From: Chloranthus sessilifolius
Lineage: Eukaryota > Streptophyta > Magnoliopsida > Chloranthales > Chloranthaceae
DNA length: 64,000 nt
Reading direction: 5' to 3'
Assembly: GCA_021018995.1 (NCBI GenBank)
Contig: CM037590.1
Coordinates: 71,643,597 to 71,707,596, forward strand
The number at the start of each line of letters is the position of its first letter. The stretch's first letter is position 1. The translations under genes and the position numbers were made by a program. A model generated the notes under the pieces. That model saw only the letters and a list, made by a program, of their open reading frames with translations. It did no database searches and had not been told where the DNA came from. Positions 43,441 through 55,080 of this stretch are shown in pieces.

Positions 43441-44485
43441 GGCATTTGTTGAGTTTTTGCTTATGGACTGTTTATAGTTGGGATTAGACTTCTAAACCCA
43501 ATGTCTTTGCACCAATAGTGATATGTTATGTGTGTTTGGCCAGGCTTAGGTTAAACTGGACTTAAGGATGGTTAAGTACTAGCTCAGATTAGAGGATCCG
43601 TGAATTTAAATTGCGTGAGAGGTAGGGAACATTTTGAACTTGTACACTTGATTATGAGAGCATGTATGTAGTGATATTCTGAGGATACATGTTCGTTTAA
43701 AAGCTTAGTTGAATAATTGTGTTTTAAAATGCTAAGATAAGAATAGGAAAGTACGGTGTGTGTGCGTACACGGATAAATGAGGAAATCAATGCGTAAAAG
43801 AAGTGAGCCGTCTTAGGGATGCATATGTTCATTGGGCATCTAAGTGATGCATCAGAATGTGTGACATCCCAGGGATGTATGGTGGATGTAAAGGTCCATG
43901 TTATGTGAAAGTCCATGAATGGGAACAGGCTGTGAAGTATTAAGTATTTAGCATAGTCACACGGTGAATAGTTATATGTACTGCACAATCGATTTAAGGT
44001 TTGTAGAATACCCCATCGATGCGGCGGTATACCCGTGACTGAATCGGCAAGATATCCGTGACCGATATGGCAGCCAATCCGTATACCACTAGACATCCCA
44101 GGGATGTATATGAGTTATGTGTCTCGTCACCTATGAGAAAGGGATTTGGGTAATGTTACATGAAAAATAGTCCGATTAGATGATGGTGGAGGGTATTCCA
44201 TCGAGGTTCGATGCTATATTGCTCGGGGATTATTTAAGTTAATTGATTTAAGTCATGAGACTAGCCTTGTTGCAAATATGAGAACCAATGAATAATAGAT
44301 GCCATGAGTAGTGTAATAAAAACATTTTGTATATCCTTTTAGTATTTCAAACAGTTTTATAATTGTTTTATATTGATGAAATCATGTTTTGATTATATCA
44401 TGAAATGTATTTCAGGAAAATAGATATACTTGTTCAGATATTTTCCCTATTGAGCTAGGATGTAACTCATCCTTTGACTATACGT

Positions 44486-44668
44486 CACTACAAAAAATAA
44501 GACTATTAGCAGCAGGTTTTTTTAATAAAAAACTGCCGCTATTAGTCCTGTCGCTACAAAAAACTGCAGTTACAAAAATAATAGCGGCAGTTTTTTATAG
44601 CGACAGGACTAATAGCACCAGTTTTTTATTAAAAAAAACTGCCGCTAATAGTCTTATTTTTTGTAGTG
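44486..44668. mobile_element. CACTA-type MITE in element F right LTR
   Basis: The ends are CACTACAAAAAATAAGAC and the inverted GTCTTATTTTTTGTAGTG. The interior is almost fully palindromic, with repeated AAACTGCCGCTA and GCGGCAGTTTTT arms, so the whole 183 bp could fold into one hairpin. CGT at 44483-44485 and 44669-44671 is a 3-bp duplication, the size made by CACTA transposases. The left LTR has the empty site at the matching position near 34080. There is no coding capacity, so it is non-autonomous. Confidence 0.92.
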
Positions 44669-45133
44669 CGTCACAGATTCAGAGTTAGGAGCTGCTTCTG
44701 GTGACGTCGATCTCAAGGACTCAGATTACGTTCCAGGGGAGGAGTCTGAGCCCCCTCCTGAGAGGTTCTTTTAGAAGACCCTCTACGTACTTTGATAGTT
44801 GTTTGAGAGAGATACTCACGGCTTGGTATGTTCAGCCTGTTTTGTAAGGATATTGTAATATATAATATTCTTTTGTCAAACCATCTAGGGTGACCGTAGT
44901 TACGACACTAGTGGTTCGGGTTGGTTCTTTTGCCCATGCAGAGGTATGGGATTAGAACGATCTTTTGGGTTATATATTTTTGGTGTTAAATAGCAGAAAT
45001 AGAGATTTAGTTCTGTGTTAGTTCTTTTGTCTATGTTTTACTGATGGTTGTGTGCATATATCAAGTGTTCTGCTTATTATATGGGGCACGACCTCGAGGG
45101 TCGTGCCGATAGCACGGGTTTCGGGCTGTCACA

Positions 45134-45138
45134 ATCAA
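45134..45138 (+). repeat. Right target-site duplication of element F (ATCAA)
   Basis: ATCAA follows GTCACA of the right LTR and equals 32133-32137. Confidence 0.9.
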
Positions 45139-45830
45139 TGAGGCACCATATGCGCCTAGGGCACCTTTCTCCCAAGCCTTGGGCAAGCCGTTGCCTTTTG
45201 ATAAGCATATTGTGATGATGGAAGAGATGATTGAAACTTTTAAACAAGTGAAAGTCAATCTCTCACTCTTGGATGCTATCAAACAAGTTCCCACTTATGC
45301 AAAATTCCTCAAAGAACTTTGCACCATTAAAGGAGATCACGATCTCATCTCTCAAAAAAGGTCTTTCTCATCGAGCAGGTAAGTTCCATTCTGAACAATA
45401 CCACCCCCCTCAAACGAAAGGATCCTGGAGTGCCCAAATCCCTTGTGTCATTGGTAACTACACCATTAATAAAGAAGTTCTGGACCTTGGAGTAAGTGTG
45501 AACCTGCTCCCTTAAATGTTCTATCTTGAGCTCGGTTTGGGGGAACTTAAACCAATGACAATAACTCTTCAATTAGCCGATCGGTCAAAAAGGTGATCAG
45601 TTGGGATCAGTGACAACATTTTGGTCAAAGTAGAAAAAGTTTTCTTCCATGTTGATTTCCTGGTCCTTGATATGCAACAAACTCAAAATATTGCCAATAA
45701 CATTCCTATCATTCTCGGCCGACCCTTCTTGGCTATTGCCAACACATGCATAAATTGTTGGACAGAAGTGATGGAAGTGTCAATTGGCAACATGAGAGTT
45801 AAGTTGAATGTTTTTATTGTTGCCCAAGGT
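45139..45830 (+). pseudogene. Element C pre-protease and protease region
   Basis: The MMEEMIETFKQVKVNLSLLDAI and VPTYAKFLKEL landmarks match element A. They are followed by IPCVIGNYTINKEVLDLG (active-loop region) and IPIILGRPFLAIANT at the protease end. Fossil. Confidence 0.75.
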
Positions 45831-46179
45831 TTATCTTCCAAGAAGGATGAGGATTTCTTCGTTGTGGATCATATTGAGGACTGTGTTGAGGAAGCAATGC
45901 CTACCTTGATGATCAAGGATACGCTAGAAGCCGCCATGTGTTATTTGGGGATAGATGAGCTGGATGTTGAATCGTGGTTAGAGGAAGTCAATACCACATC
46001 GACTCTCTCTAATCGCATGATTTCAGCCCCAAGGATGCCTCGTTTTGAGGCGTTATCGCCTTCTAGCAGGCAGTTGTTAAAGTCATCAATTGAAGAACCT
46101 CCAGCGCTAGAACTAAACAAATTGCCTAATAATCTTAAATATACCTTCTTGGGACCAAATGACTCCCTCCCGATTATCA

Positions 46180-47640
46180 TTTTTGCTACCCTCACAGATA
46201 CTCAAGAAGGGAAGCTCATTCAAGTCTTGAAAAAGCACAAGCAAGCGATTGGGTGGTCCATTGCTAATTTAATAGGGATCGATCCGTCTATTCGCATGCA
46301 TTATATTCACGTGGAGGAGAGTGCTTGTCCTTCTCGAGAAATTCAACTGAAACTTAACCCTAACATGAGGGAGGTGGTAATGAAGGAGGTAGTGAAACTG
46401 TTAGATGCTGGAATCATTTACCCAATCTCTGATAGCAAGTGGGTTAGCCCCACTCAAGTGGTTCCAAAAAAATCTAGCATCACTGTAAAAGCAAGTTCTG
46501 ACAGAGAGATGGTTGATGTGAGAGAAACAACGGGATGGAGAGTTTGTATTGATTACCGCAAGCTGATCACCATGACCTGCAAAGACCATTTTCCATTACC
46601 TTTCATCGATGAGATCCTGGAAAAGTTGGTGGGACAAGAATTCTACTACTTTCTTGATGGATACTCGAGGTATAAACAAATCCCCATGTTTCCCACTGAC
46701 CAAGAGAAGACAACATACACGTACCCTTTTAGTACCTTCACTTACCAAAGGATGCCCTATGGACTCTGCAATGCACCTACGACATTGCAATGGTACATGA
46801 TGTCGATCTTCTTCGACAAGGTGGACAAATTTTTGGAGGTCTTCATGGACAATTTCTATCTTTGGAACCTCTTTTGATTCACGTCTACAGAATTTGGAAC
46901 TTGTACTTGAATGGTGTGAAGACTCCAACTTAGTCTTAAGTTGGGAGAAAAGTCACTTCATGGTTCGTGAAGGTATTGTGTTGGGGCATGTGGTCACTAA
47001 TCAGGGGATCGCTGTGGATAAGGCCAAAGTTGATCAGATTGCGAATACGCCTCCGCCCTAATCAATGAGGCAAATTCGTTCATGTTTGGGCCATGTGGGG
47101 TTCTACCGAATATTTATCAAAGACTTTAGTAAAATAGCCCAACCCTTGTGTCTCCTAGCACAAGACGTTCCTTTTGTCTTTCATCAAGCATGCCTTTATG
47201 CTTTTATTAAACTCAAAGAACTCCTATCCACGACACCTATTATTAAGTCCCTTGAGTACTCACTCCCGTTTGAAATCATATGTGATCCGTCAAACTATGC
47301 AATTGGTGTCGTGCTGGGTCAAAGAGTTGAGCGTGTGTCGTATGTTGTTTATTACGCAAGCAAAACCCTCTCCGATGGCCAAATGAATTACACTACTACG
47401 GAGAAGGAATTGTTTGTTGTGGTATACACATTGGATAAATTTTGATCCTACCTTTTGGGTTCGAAAATTATAATTTTTTCCAACCACTCGGTATTAAAAT
47501 ACCTCCTCTCTAAGAAAGATACTAAACCTCGGCTCATCTGATGGATTCTCCTTCTTCAAGAATTTAACTTTAAAATCCAAGATAAGAAAGGAGTTGAGAA
47601 TGTCATCGCTGACCACCTCTTGAGGATTGTGGTTGAAGGA
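46180..47640 (+). pseudogene. Element C reverse transcriptase and RNase H
   Basis: GIIYPISDSKWVSPTQVVPKK, WRVCIDYRKL, FPLPFIDEILEKLVG and TYQRMPYGLCNAP mark RT. The connection reads [22 protein letters not shown]. RNase H is seen in FEIICDPSNYAIGVVLGQ and TTTEKELFVVVYTLDKF. Athila-type, broken. Confidence 0.78.
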
Positions 47641-47985
47641 GCACGTGATAATCTTCCAATTAGAGATTTGTTCCCCGATGAGCAACTTTTTACCATTGAA
47701 GCAAAATCAGCACCCTGGTATGCGTATATTGTGAATTACTTGTCTACCGATCGGATCCCCACTGGGATAAAAATGCTAAAGATCTTTTATTTTCGAAGAT
47801 TCGATCATACATCTAGGAGGATCTGGAGCTCTTCAATGTCTGTTTAGATCAAATTATCCGACGGTGTCCCCGAGGAGGAGTTTCATAGTATCCTCAATTT
47901 TTGTCACTCACATGCTTATGATGGGCACTTTGGTGGAACGAAAACCGCTGCTAAGGTCTTACAATCCAAATTTTATTGGCCTACT

Positions 47986-49424
47986 TGATCGTTGATTACT
48001 ATATATATCTAATTAAGTCTTAACCTATTACAAGGGCACAATGAAAATTGTAGAGGTAGTATAGGATCGTTCCCACGAGGAGGTGATATCTTATATTATA
48101 CCATTTTTATGAAAACTTATATCTATCTATAAGATTCTAAACTACTGAAGAAATATGAACAAAATAATGATTCTTAAACTAAATTTTTACAAGAAAATAA
48201 ATCCTAATCCTTCAAACTTCAGATTATAATCGTCAATCACAATCTTTTGCTATCGGATATTTACAATTTTAAAATACCGTTACACCATATATTAAGTCTC
48301 CTAGAATTGGGCGTCAATCAAAACTAGAATTCTATCAAAACATATTTAATCTAATCAGCAATCTACCAATAATTTGGACTTCAATCAAACTCTAGAAAAT
48401 TGAAGATGGAAAAAAAAAACCATTCCACTAATCTACAATATTTAATTTGAGTTGTCAATTCAAACCAAAATTTGAAGAAGTTTACAAAGCCATAAATTGC
48501 ATTAAAAATAAATCTAACCTAAAATGAAAAATTAAAAATATATCTTTCATCCCTCAACAGTAGTCATCAATTACTTCTGAGAAACTACGGATATCTACAC
48601 TACTCTAACTATTTTACACTACTTTGATTAAAAGAAAATAGAGCCTCAGTCATCAATGGATGCTGCAATTCTTCGATGAGATATTCCTACACCAAGCCCT
48701 CTTATTTATTGATCATAAGGGGTCAATTTACAAAGATCTATTTCTAATAAAAGAAACAACTAAAATAAAAAATTTCTAATATAACTTTAATTCCTAATTT
48801 TAACTTCCTTCTTCAATGGTTGATATGCTTCTAGATTGTTCTCCTTATTTTCAGCAATAGAGATCTTTAGGAGTCTATCTTCATCAATCTTCTTAGATTC
48901 GTGACTGGCCAAAATTCTAATTGAAGAGCTCTTCTAATTTTATTCATAGAGGTGAAAATCTTCACGTGATCTGCAGCTTCTGAAAGCTTCTGTTCATACA
49001 ATCATAAATTACGATTTATCTTTCTCTTGAAAATTGTAAATCATGATTTTCTTCTTCTCATAGCTTTCACTCTTAGAACGATTCTTCATTTAGTATAGTA
49101 TTATGATCCATCGCTTTTCTCTTTCATATCGCTTCAGCTTCTTGAACGTCTGTAAAGAATCGTAAATTATGATTTCTTATTTCTTTCTTTAACTTCGCAC
49201 AATCGTCTTTTACGATTTCTTGGCTTTCAGCATATAGCAAATTGTCTTTCACATTCAATCGTTCTTTTTACTGCTTTTTGAGTTCACTTTGAAAAAGATT
49301 AATACTTTGGTTCTCTTTTACTGATTTTTCTTAATATCTGCATATCATCAACTTATTAGTAGCAAACTAAAGCCTAGCAGCACTAAGTTAAGGGTGATAA
49401 ATTGATAAATTATGTGACTAATCA
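47986..49424 (-). repeat. 3' LTR of element D (1439 bp)
   Basis: The plus strand starts TGATCGTTGATTAC after integrase sequence and ends GACTAATCA before the polypurine tract. It is the most complete LTR of the B/D family in the window. ATCGTAAATTACGAT-type imperfect palindromes occur near 49000, 49030, 49160 and 49210. Confidence 0.82.
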
Positions 49425-49440
49425 CACTCCCAAATTTATG
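49425..49440 (-). other. Polypurine tract of element D
   Basis: The minus strand reads CATAAATTTGGGAGTG next to the LTR start, matching element B at 14770-14783. Confidence 0.65.
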
Positions 49441-51298
49441 CTTTGCTAGTCCCTATCAAACAAGGAAAATAAATATTATTCTAAAAATTTTAAATTGTCA
49501 CTTTCGTAGGGAGCACGATTGCCTTTAGCAGATGGAACAAGCCTTTAAACTCCTAGGCGATCCCTAGTGGAGGAGTTGTAATCTCCTGATGGTTTTTAGT
49601 GAAGTTACCTACAAACTTCAAATATTTTTAATTTTTTAAAATGAAATGAAAGTAAAAGTAAATTAAAAATTTTACACACTACTAAATCAATCAATCAATC
49701 AATCACCATATGATTATTATCATTTTCCAAATTTAAAAATCTTTCATTTTCATTTTCCATCATATCAATTATCCTTTATCAGAACTCAGCATTTTCAATT
49801 CTATCAAGCATGGAGTGCGTGTATACCAGTGAACAATTTATTCTTCATAAAATTTTCTAAACTGCAGATTTAAAAAATATTTTCAATCAAAATTCTCACT
49901 ATTGGCATACTCTCAAAAATATCAATTTTTTTTTTGGTTCTCTCAATGTATGATACATTCAAAGGACAATTGACTGGAAATATTATTGAATGGATAATCA
50001 ATTCTATTTATATGATTTCTTTATTTATTTCATAATATCTATATCATATATCTTTACTAGATTCATACTTTTACAAATCATAAATCAAAAAGGTCATTCC
50101 TTCAGCTTGTAATGGGGCTTTGGTTTTAAGGTTTCAAAAGAAAGGTAGATAGGATTCAAAGTATTTTTGAGAATTTAGTTCTTCATTCTCTATCTACTTC
50201 TACTCTATTTCTACTCCAGTAAGTATCCAAAAATTGGATAACTTCTTTCCATTTTCTTTTCTTATATAAATCGTATTTTTTAGTTTGGAAGCTTTTTACT
50301 TCTCTTTTTTTTTCTTTTTCCATATTTTTCAAATAATTTCTTCAGTTGTACCCTTTTTTTGCATATCCCTTTATCTATTTTATCATACTCCTTTCTATAC
50401 CTCTTTTTTCTTCTTTTTTTCTAAACTCTCATAAATTATAAGGGTTAAAGGTTGAAAGCTTTTGTTAGTACATATAATTAAAGGTTATAAATTTTGGTAC
50501 AAAGAAATTTCAGTTTTAGGCTTCTAATATGAGTTCAAAGGATAGTAATTTTTCTTGGATTTTGACTTTTTTGGCTTTGATTTTTTTTTTCAAAAGATGG
50601 CCTTTAATCATCTTCACGATTTATTAGTATGGATGTCTTATTATTTTGATATATTTAATAGATAGTTCTAAAATAAACAAATAATCATATTCATAGAATA
50701 TTTTGATTTTAAGTTCATCAAAATGAGATTACTAAAAAAAAGTCAATAAATTCAAAGAATTTTAAACATGAATAGATAGCAGTCTCTCTACAAAGAAAGG
50801 AAATATAGCCCAAAAGCTCACTGGTTATATGATTTAGAAACTATAATTTAAATTTTGTAGTTAAGATCAACTTATAGTTTCAAACATTCAGTTCTGGTAT
50901 AGTGCTCTACTAGACTAAACATGAATGTCAACTGCTCTATTGTTTTGATTATTGAACTTTTTCTATGATGGATCATAAAAATTTTAGAATCATAAATTTT
51001 TCTATCATAATTCCTATATGGTGATTAATTGAGAAAAAAAAATTATATAAATTAAATTCTAAACTAAGCACTATTAAAAACTGACAAACAGAAAAAGAAA
51101 ATTTTTTTTGCAAAAATGCTATTAGTAAATAAAAAAAATCTTATTAAACTAAAAACTAAAACTATTCTATATACACTGTACATCCCCCCCCCTCCCCAAA
51201 CTTATTATAGACAATGCCCTTATTGGCACAAAAAATAGGGGATACAAAAAATTACTGAAATTACCATACCGGTGAGGTTTATGATGTGCTGTTAAGTT
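49441..51298. other. Element D 3' non-coding region
   Basis: There is no gene. The sequence is AT-rich and collinear with 14784-16751 of element B. A C-rich run at about 51184-51198, on the minus strand a second polypurine-like tract, lies about 110 bases after the accessory frame, as in B. Confidence 0.65.
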
Positions 51299-52030
51299 TT
51301 ACTCACTAAGCGATGATGGGTATGGTACAAGGGTTGCTGTTGGTGGAGCTGGCACTGGAAGGGCTAGCAGTGGAGAATGACTACCTGATAATTCCTCCTT
51401 TGAGTCTATCATAACCTCCGTGTAGCATTCAGATTCTTCTACTGGAAGTGGTTCACTTTGAGTGGTAGGCCCAGCCTCCTTGTCTGGAGCATCAGTGCTA
51501 ACCTTAACAACCTTTTCTTTTTCTTCCAAGTCCTCCTATAGCTTGATAATCATGGAGGACTTTAACTAGACATCAAGTCTCAATTTTTCTACTTCTTTGC
51601 CTCTCTTTTGCTGAATAGCTCTGAGGCTATCATTATCTGCCTATTTTTCTTTCAATTCTTCCTTCAGCCTCTCTAATTCAACTTTTGCCTTTGTTATTTC
51701 AACCCAACTTTTGGTTGCGAAAGACTTAATGTGTTTCTTTTGTTTTTCACATATTAGGCTTAGGGAAACATTAGCTTCCTACAATTTGTGCAATTTCCCT
51801 CCTGCTACTGTGCTTGCATGGGTCATTTCATTCAGCAGTTTGTTGAGGGTCTGCTGATATTCTTGATGTGCTTACTCTCTTCTGCTTTCTATTGCGTCTA
51901 GGTCATCTATCAATTCTCCAAATGGTTCAATCAGATTGGCAATTTTATCCTCATATTCCTTCTTCTCAATCTCCCACTCTTGATGATTCTCTAACATTGT
52001 CCTGTTTTGGGCTTGCAGCTATGCTATTTG
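51299..52030 (-). pseudogene. Element D accessory ORF, C-terminal part
   Basis: The coding-like tail (LPVEESECYTEVMIDSKEEL, LLALPVPAPPT, final PYPSSLSE) is nearly the same as in element B at 16752-17018. It is preceded by a Lys/Glu/Gln coiled coil. It is interrupted by element E, and the upstream coding part is at 63478-64000. Broken. Confidence 0.65.
52026..52030 (+). repeat. Left target-site duplication of element E (ATTTG)
   Basis: ATTTG before TGTAACGATCC equals 63478-63482 after the right LTR. Confidence 0.9.
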
Positions 52031-52455
52031 TGTAACGATCCTCAGATTTATATACTGCAGTGGCGAGTGTCCGGTCAGTTCATGTGTAAGGACCTCACTA
52101 AGACACCCTAAGAATCTCACTAAGGTCGCCTTTCAAAACCATGTGACAAATGCATGGGATCTCAGCCCCAAAATTTCACCTAAACTAAACAGTAGGCATA
52201 TTGCCTTAATTCGTCTTAAACATTTGCTAGCCTTACTATAACCAAGAAAGAGGGGGGGCGCTATTAGAACACCTTTTTGGTGGTTTCCCTGGTTGGTCTA
52301 ATTATAAGATATATATAAAATAACTTTCCTGTTTTGTCTTATATAAAATACCCTTACCTAGGTATATTGGATGTATATGAGGTTTACCTTAAGTAGTTGG
52401 TAACCTACTTGCATGGAGTTTAACTTAAACGACTCAGATGAGTCATATTGCGAAT

Positions 52456-52781
52456 TCATACACTCAAAGTGCAGCGATCACTATAAACTCCAATAAAACG
52501 CTCCTCCATCTTCTTCGTTTGAAATTCTGTTTGAAATTCTTCAAAACCAATCATGTAGAGAACCTCTGTTAAGTATAAAAAATCTTCGTAGCTTGCTGGC
52601 TGGGCAAGCGCAGTGTCAAAATATGATCGGCACCGTACCAATGCGACAGTAATAATACCAAAAAGGTTAGTGAATTGTTGTTCTTCTATAGAAGATTTTA
52701 TCATAAGAACTTGCAGCTCAGAAATAAGTCTGAGTATGCATTTGAGTGCAGCCTGTTGCACTCTGAATCTCCACTGAAGGT
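52456..52781 (-). other. Antisense exon-like open frame inside element E left LTR
   Basis: On the minus strand, after a T-rich tract ending TTTCCATTTACAG at 52782, an open frame of about 107 codons begins. It contains VQQAALKCILRLISELQ, FTNLFGIITVALVRCRSYF and YEDFLYLTEVLYMIGFEEFQ. It looks like a helical-repeat protein segment and not like any Ty3 protein. The acceptor-like border suggests a captured host exon. I do not recognise the family, and a chance frame is possible. The right LTR carries the same frame at 60275-60600. Confidence 0.4.
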
Positions 52782-52979
52782 CTGTAAATGGAAAATAAGA
52801 AATATATATATATATATAAATATATATTTGTATCTATATATATAGAAAATAAGTATATAACTATATATATATATATATCGATCTATGTGTGAGAATACAT
52901 CTATAGAAAATATATACATATACATATATATAAGCAAAAAGGGAAGAAACAGAAGATAAAAAGGCCAAGAAGAAGACCC

Positions 52980-53535
52980 AGCTGAAGCCTGGCAAGCCAG
53001 GCTTGCCGCTGAAACCTCAAGGGGTTGCCACGGCAAGATCCTCTGCTGAGTGGCTTGCCGCGGCAACCTCAAAGGGTTGCCGCGGCAAGCCTTATGTGTT
53101 GCCGCGACAACCCTATGCTCAAACCACTGTGTGGCATTTTGGTCATATCTTTTAACTCCGACCTCCAAATGGCACGATTCGTAATGCGTTGGAAAGTAGA
53201 CAAGGAGACCTACAACTTTTATGAAGTAACTAAACTCTAAATCCAACGGTTAAAGGGTCAAACATTAGTGACAAGATGTGGCAAGGTACTCAGGCTTGCC
53301 GCAGGAACAGTATACTCAGACCTCTGTGTGGTATTTTAATTATATCTTTTGATCCCAAACTTCGATTGATACGATTCTTGATGCGTTGGAAAAGAAACAA
53401 CGAGCCCGACAATTTTTATGAAGGAACTAATTTCTGAATTCAACGTTTAAGGGGCCAAAAGGTAGTGACAAGTCACAGTAACATGCAACTATAAAGCTTG
53501 CCGTGGCAACCTATGTTGCTTGCCGCGGCAACCCT
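52980..53535. repeat. TTGCCGCGGCAA palindrome array in element E left LTR
   Basis: TTGCCGCGGCAA is exact at 53055-53066, 53077-53088 and 53520-53531, with variants such as TTGCCACGGCAA near 53026 and TTGCCGTGGCAA near 53499. The right LTR holds fewer copies (from about 60795 and near 61010 and 61200), so the array changes in copy number. Confidence 0.78.
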
Positions 53536-54841
53536 GCATCTGACACACTTGACGACACCTCTGTCAGGGGTTTATGCTGAGATGACTTGCTGAGTTTGAC
53601 CATGAGACTTAGGACCATAAATGGTCCATATTTGGGGTCTATGTGACCCAATAAACCATTAAAAATACTAAACCTATGAACGACATTTCTAGGTGTCACT
53701 TGGTACACATGACACATTTGCTTGAAGACGAGCGTGCACGGGAAACTAGTTAAACGTAAACTTGGTGTAAGGTAGGGAATGTACTTTGCTAACTTGTGTT
53801 TTAATTACTCATTCACATCTAGATAGCATATAAAATTATTTTGTTCAATAAAGCTATAAGTATAAAATAGTTGCTTATAATGAGATAGATTCGATGTATG
53901 CTATTAAGAAGTGTTTTGCATGATGGATATCAGTAACCTATGAATAGTTACCAACTGCAATGTGATATTTAATTTGGAATGGATAAGATATGCTCGAATT
54001 AAGGTTAAGAAATAAGGATGACAAGCGTGGTATATAAAGATGATTAGTAGTACCATGCCAATGTTGTTTTGATGAATTCAGCCTTAAAGTATTCAACTTT
54101 GTTAAAATTAGTTTGGATAAACTATTAGTTAAGAATAAGAAGCTCAATTTTGAATTAGTATAAACATGATAGTGTAGCTTTGATACGTTCAGCTTGGATA
54201 AGTTCAGTGTTAATCAATAGTTAACTCAGTCAGTTAAGTATGCTAGTTTCATGATGTATAAACATGCAAGATCAGTAATGCTAATTCAGTGAGATGGAAA
54301 AAAGGATACGACCAGTTTCAATGCATGAATATAAATAGTTATGCTAGGTTAGTATGCTAGTTTAGTATTATGCAAGTTTCAGATTATACTAATAAAAGTT
54401 TCGATAAATGATTATGAGCATATCAGTTCGATAAGATCGACAGCACATGTTATTATATTAGAACTATTGTCAAACCAATTTAGATGACTGGATATCGATC
54501 AGTAGATGAATTTGTATGTATGATGATACTTGATGAGTTTAGAGGAAGTATAATGTATGCACATGCTAGTTTTTAATGTATTACTATGACTGCTGGTGTT
54601 AGATCAGCTTAGAAATCTATTGACTTGATGCATGCTTTACATAATTATGATGCTAGTTCAGCTTGGATATATGAATATCAATGATTACGATAGTTGCAGT
54701 CATATATGATCATGTGGGTTCAATTATTCAAATCAGTTTTGCTATATGATATCTGTTCACGATGTGCTCACATATATATCATGCATTGTTCATATTCTGT
54801 TATCTTTGATGTCATGTACACGTCTTTAATGCATCTTGAAA

Positions 54842-55080
54842 TAAGTGATCCCTATAACTCGGGAGCTTGATATCCCGTCCAAGTGATTCCGCTAACTCGG
54901 GAGCTTGATATCCCGTCCAAGTGATCCCGCTAACTCGGGAGCTTGATATCCTGTCCAAGTGATCCCGCTTCTATCTCATCAAGTGATCCGCTTCTTTCGG
55001 GAGCTTTATTTCCTCGGTCCAAGTGATCCCGCTAACTCGGGAGCTTGACAAGTGATTCCGCTAACTCGAGAGCTTGATTT
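54842..55080. repeat. 38-bp minisatellite in element E left LTR
   Basis: Seven head-to-tail units begin AAGTGATCCCGCTAACTCGG, followed by GAGCTTGATATCCCGTCC. Later units are shorter or variant. CCCG and CGGG inside each unit form a small inverted repeat. Confidence 0.85.

Larger units (their letters stand above)
32138..45133 (+). mobile_element. Element F: chromovirus (Ty3/gypsy) with extra accessory ORF
   Basis: This element has both LTRs (32138-34558 and 42501-45133), a perfect 5-bp target duplication ATCAA, an initiator-tRNA-Met primer site, gag with a zinc knuckle, protease, RT, RNase H, integrase and chromodomain. A 1-kb spacer and an intact 442-codon accessory ORF follow before the polypurine tract. 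Its gag-pol is decayed, with upwards of fifteen breaks. Side by side, the LTRs show more than a dozen differences in the first 110 bases and fewer beyond, so it is moderately old. It sits inside element C. Confidence 0.9.
42501..45133 (+). repeat. 3' LTR of element F (2633 bp including a MITE)
   Basis: It begins TGTAACATCCCG and ends CGGGCTGTCACA, followed by ATCAA. It is longer than the left LTR because a 183-bp MITE with a 3-bp duplication lies inside; without it the two LTRs differ by only about 26 bases in length. The palindrome cluster is at 43115-43440. Confidence 0.88.
45134..47985 (+). mobile_element. Element C, right piece: Athila-like gag tail to integrase start
   Basis: This is the continuation of 32009-32137 after element F. 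It carries the pre-protease segment, protease, RT, RNase H and the beginning of integrase, all of the Athila type and similar to element A in order. It is broken, with about ten breaks. It ends abruptly at the LTR of element D inside the integrase zinc-finger region; the remainder should lie beyond D, right of the window. As the target of F and D it is the oldest layer here. Confidence 0.82.
47986..52030 (-). mobile_element. Element D, left piece: second copy of the element B family
   Basis: A 3' LTR (47986-49424), polypurine tract, 3' non-coding region and the tail of the accessory ORF lie on the minus strand, closely matching element B. It is inserted into the integrase of element C. Element E cuts it at 52030, and it resumes at 63478. 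Its gag, primer site and 5' LTR lie beyond the window. Broken. Confidence 0.82.

Noticed and set aside
45061-45294. Minus-strand ORF across the F-C boundary
   Set aside because: It spans an LTR end and the flanking gag of element C, so it cannot be an old gene, and it has no recognisable motif.
52701-53246. 181-codon minus-strand frame in element E LTR
   Set aside because: It runs through TA microsatellites and the palindrome array and overlaps the better exon-like frame. The Tyr/Ile repeats are artefacts of (TA)n.
54842-55080. Array of similar units with short variable parts, CRISPR-like at first glance
   Set aside because: Units are head-to-tail 38-bp copies without unique spacers, inside a plant LTR, and duplicated in the other LTR. 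It is a minisatellite.
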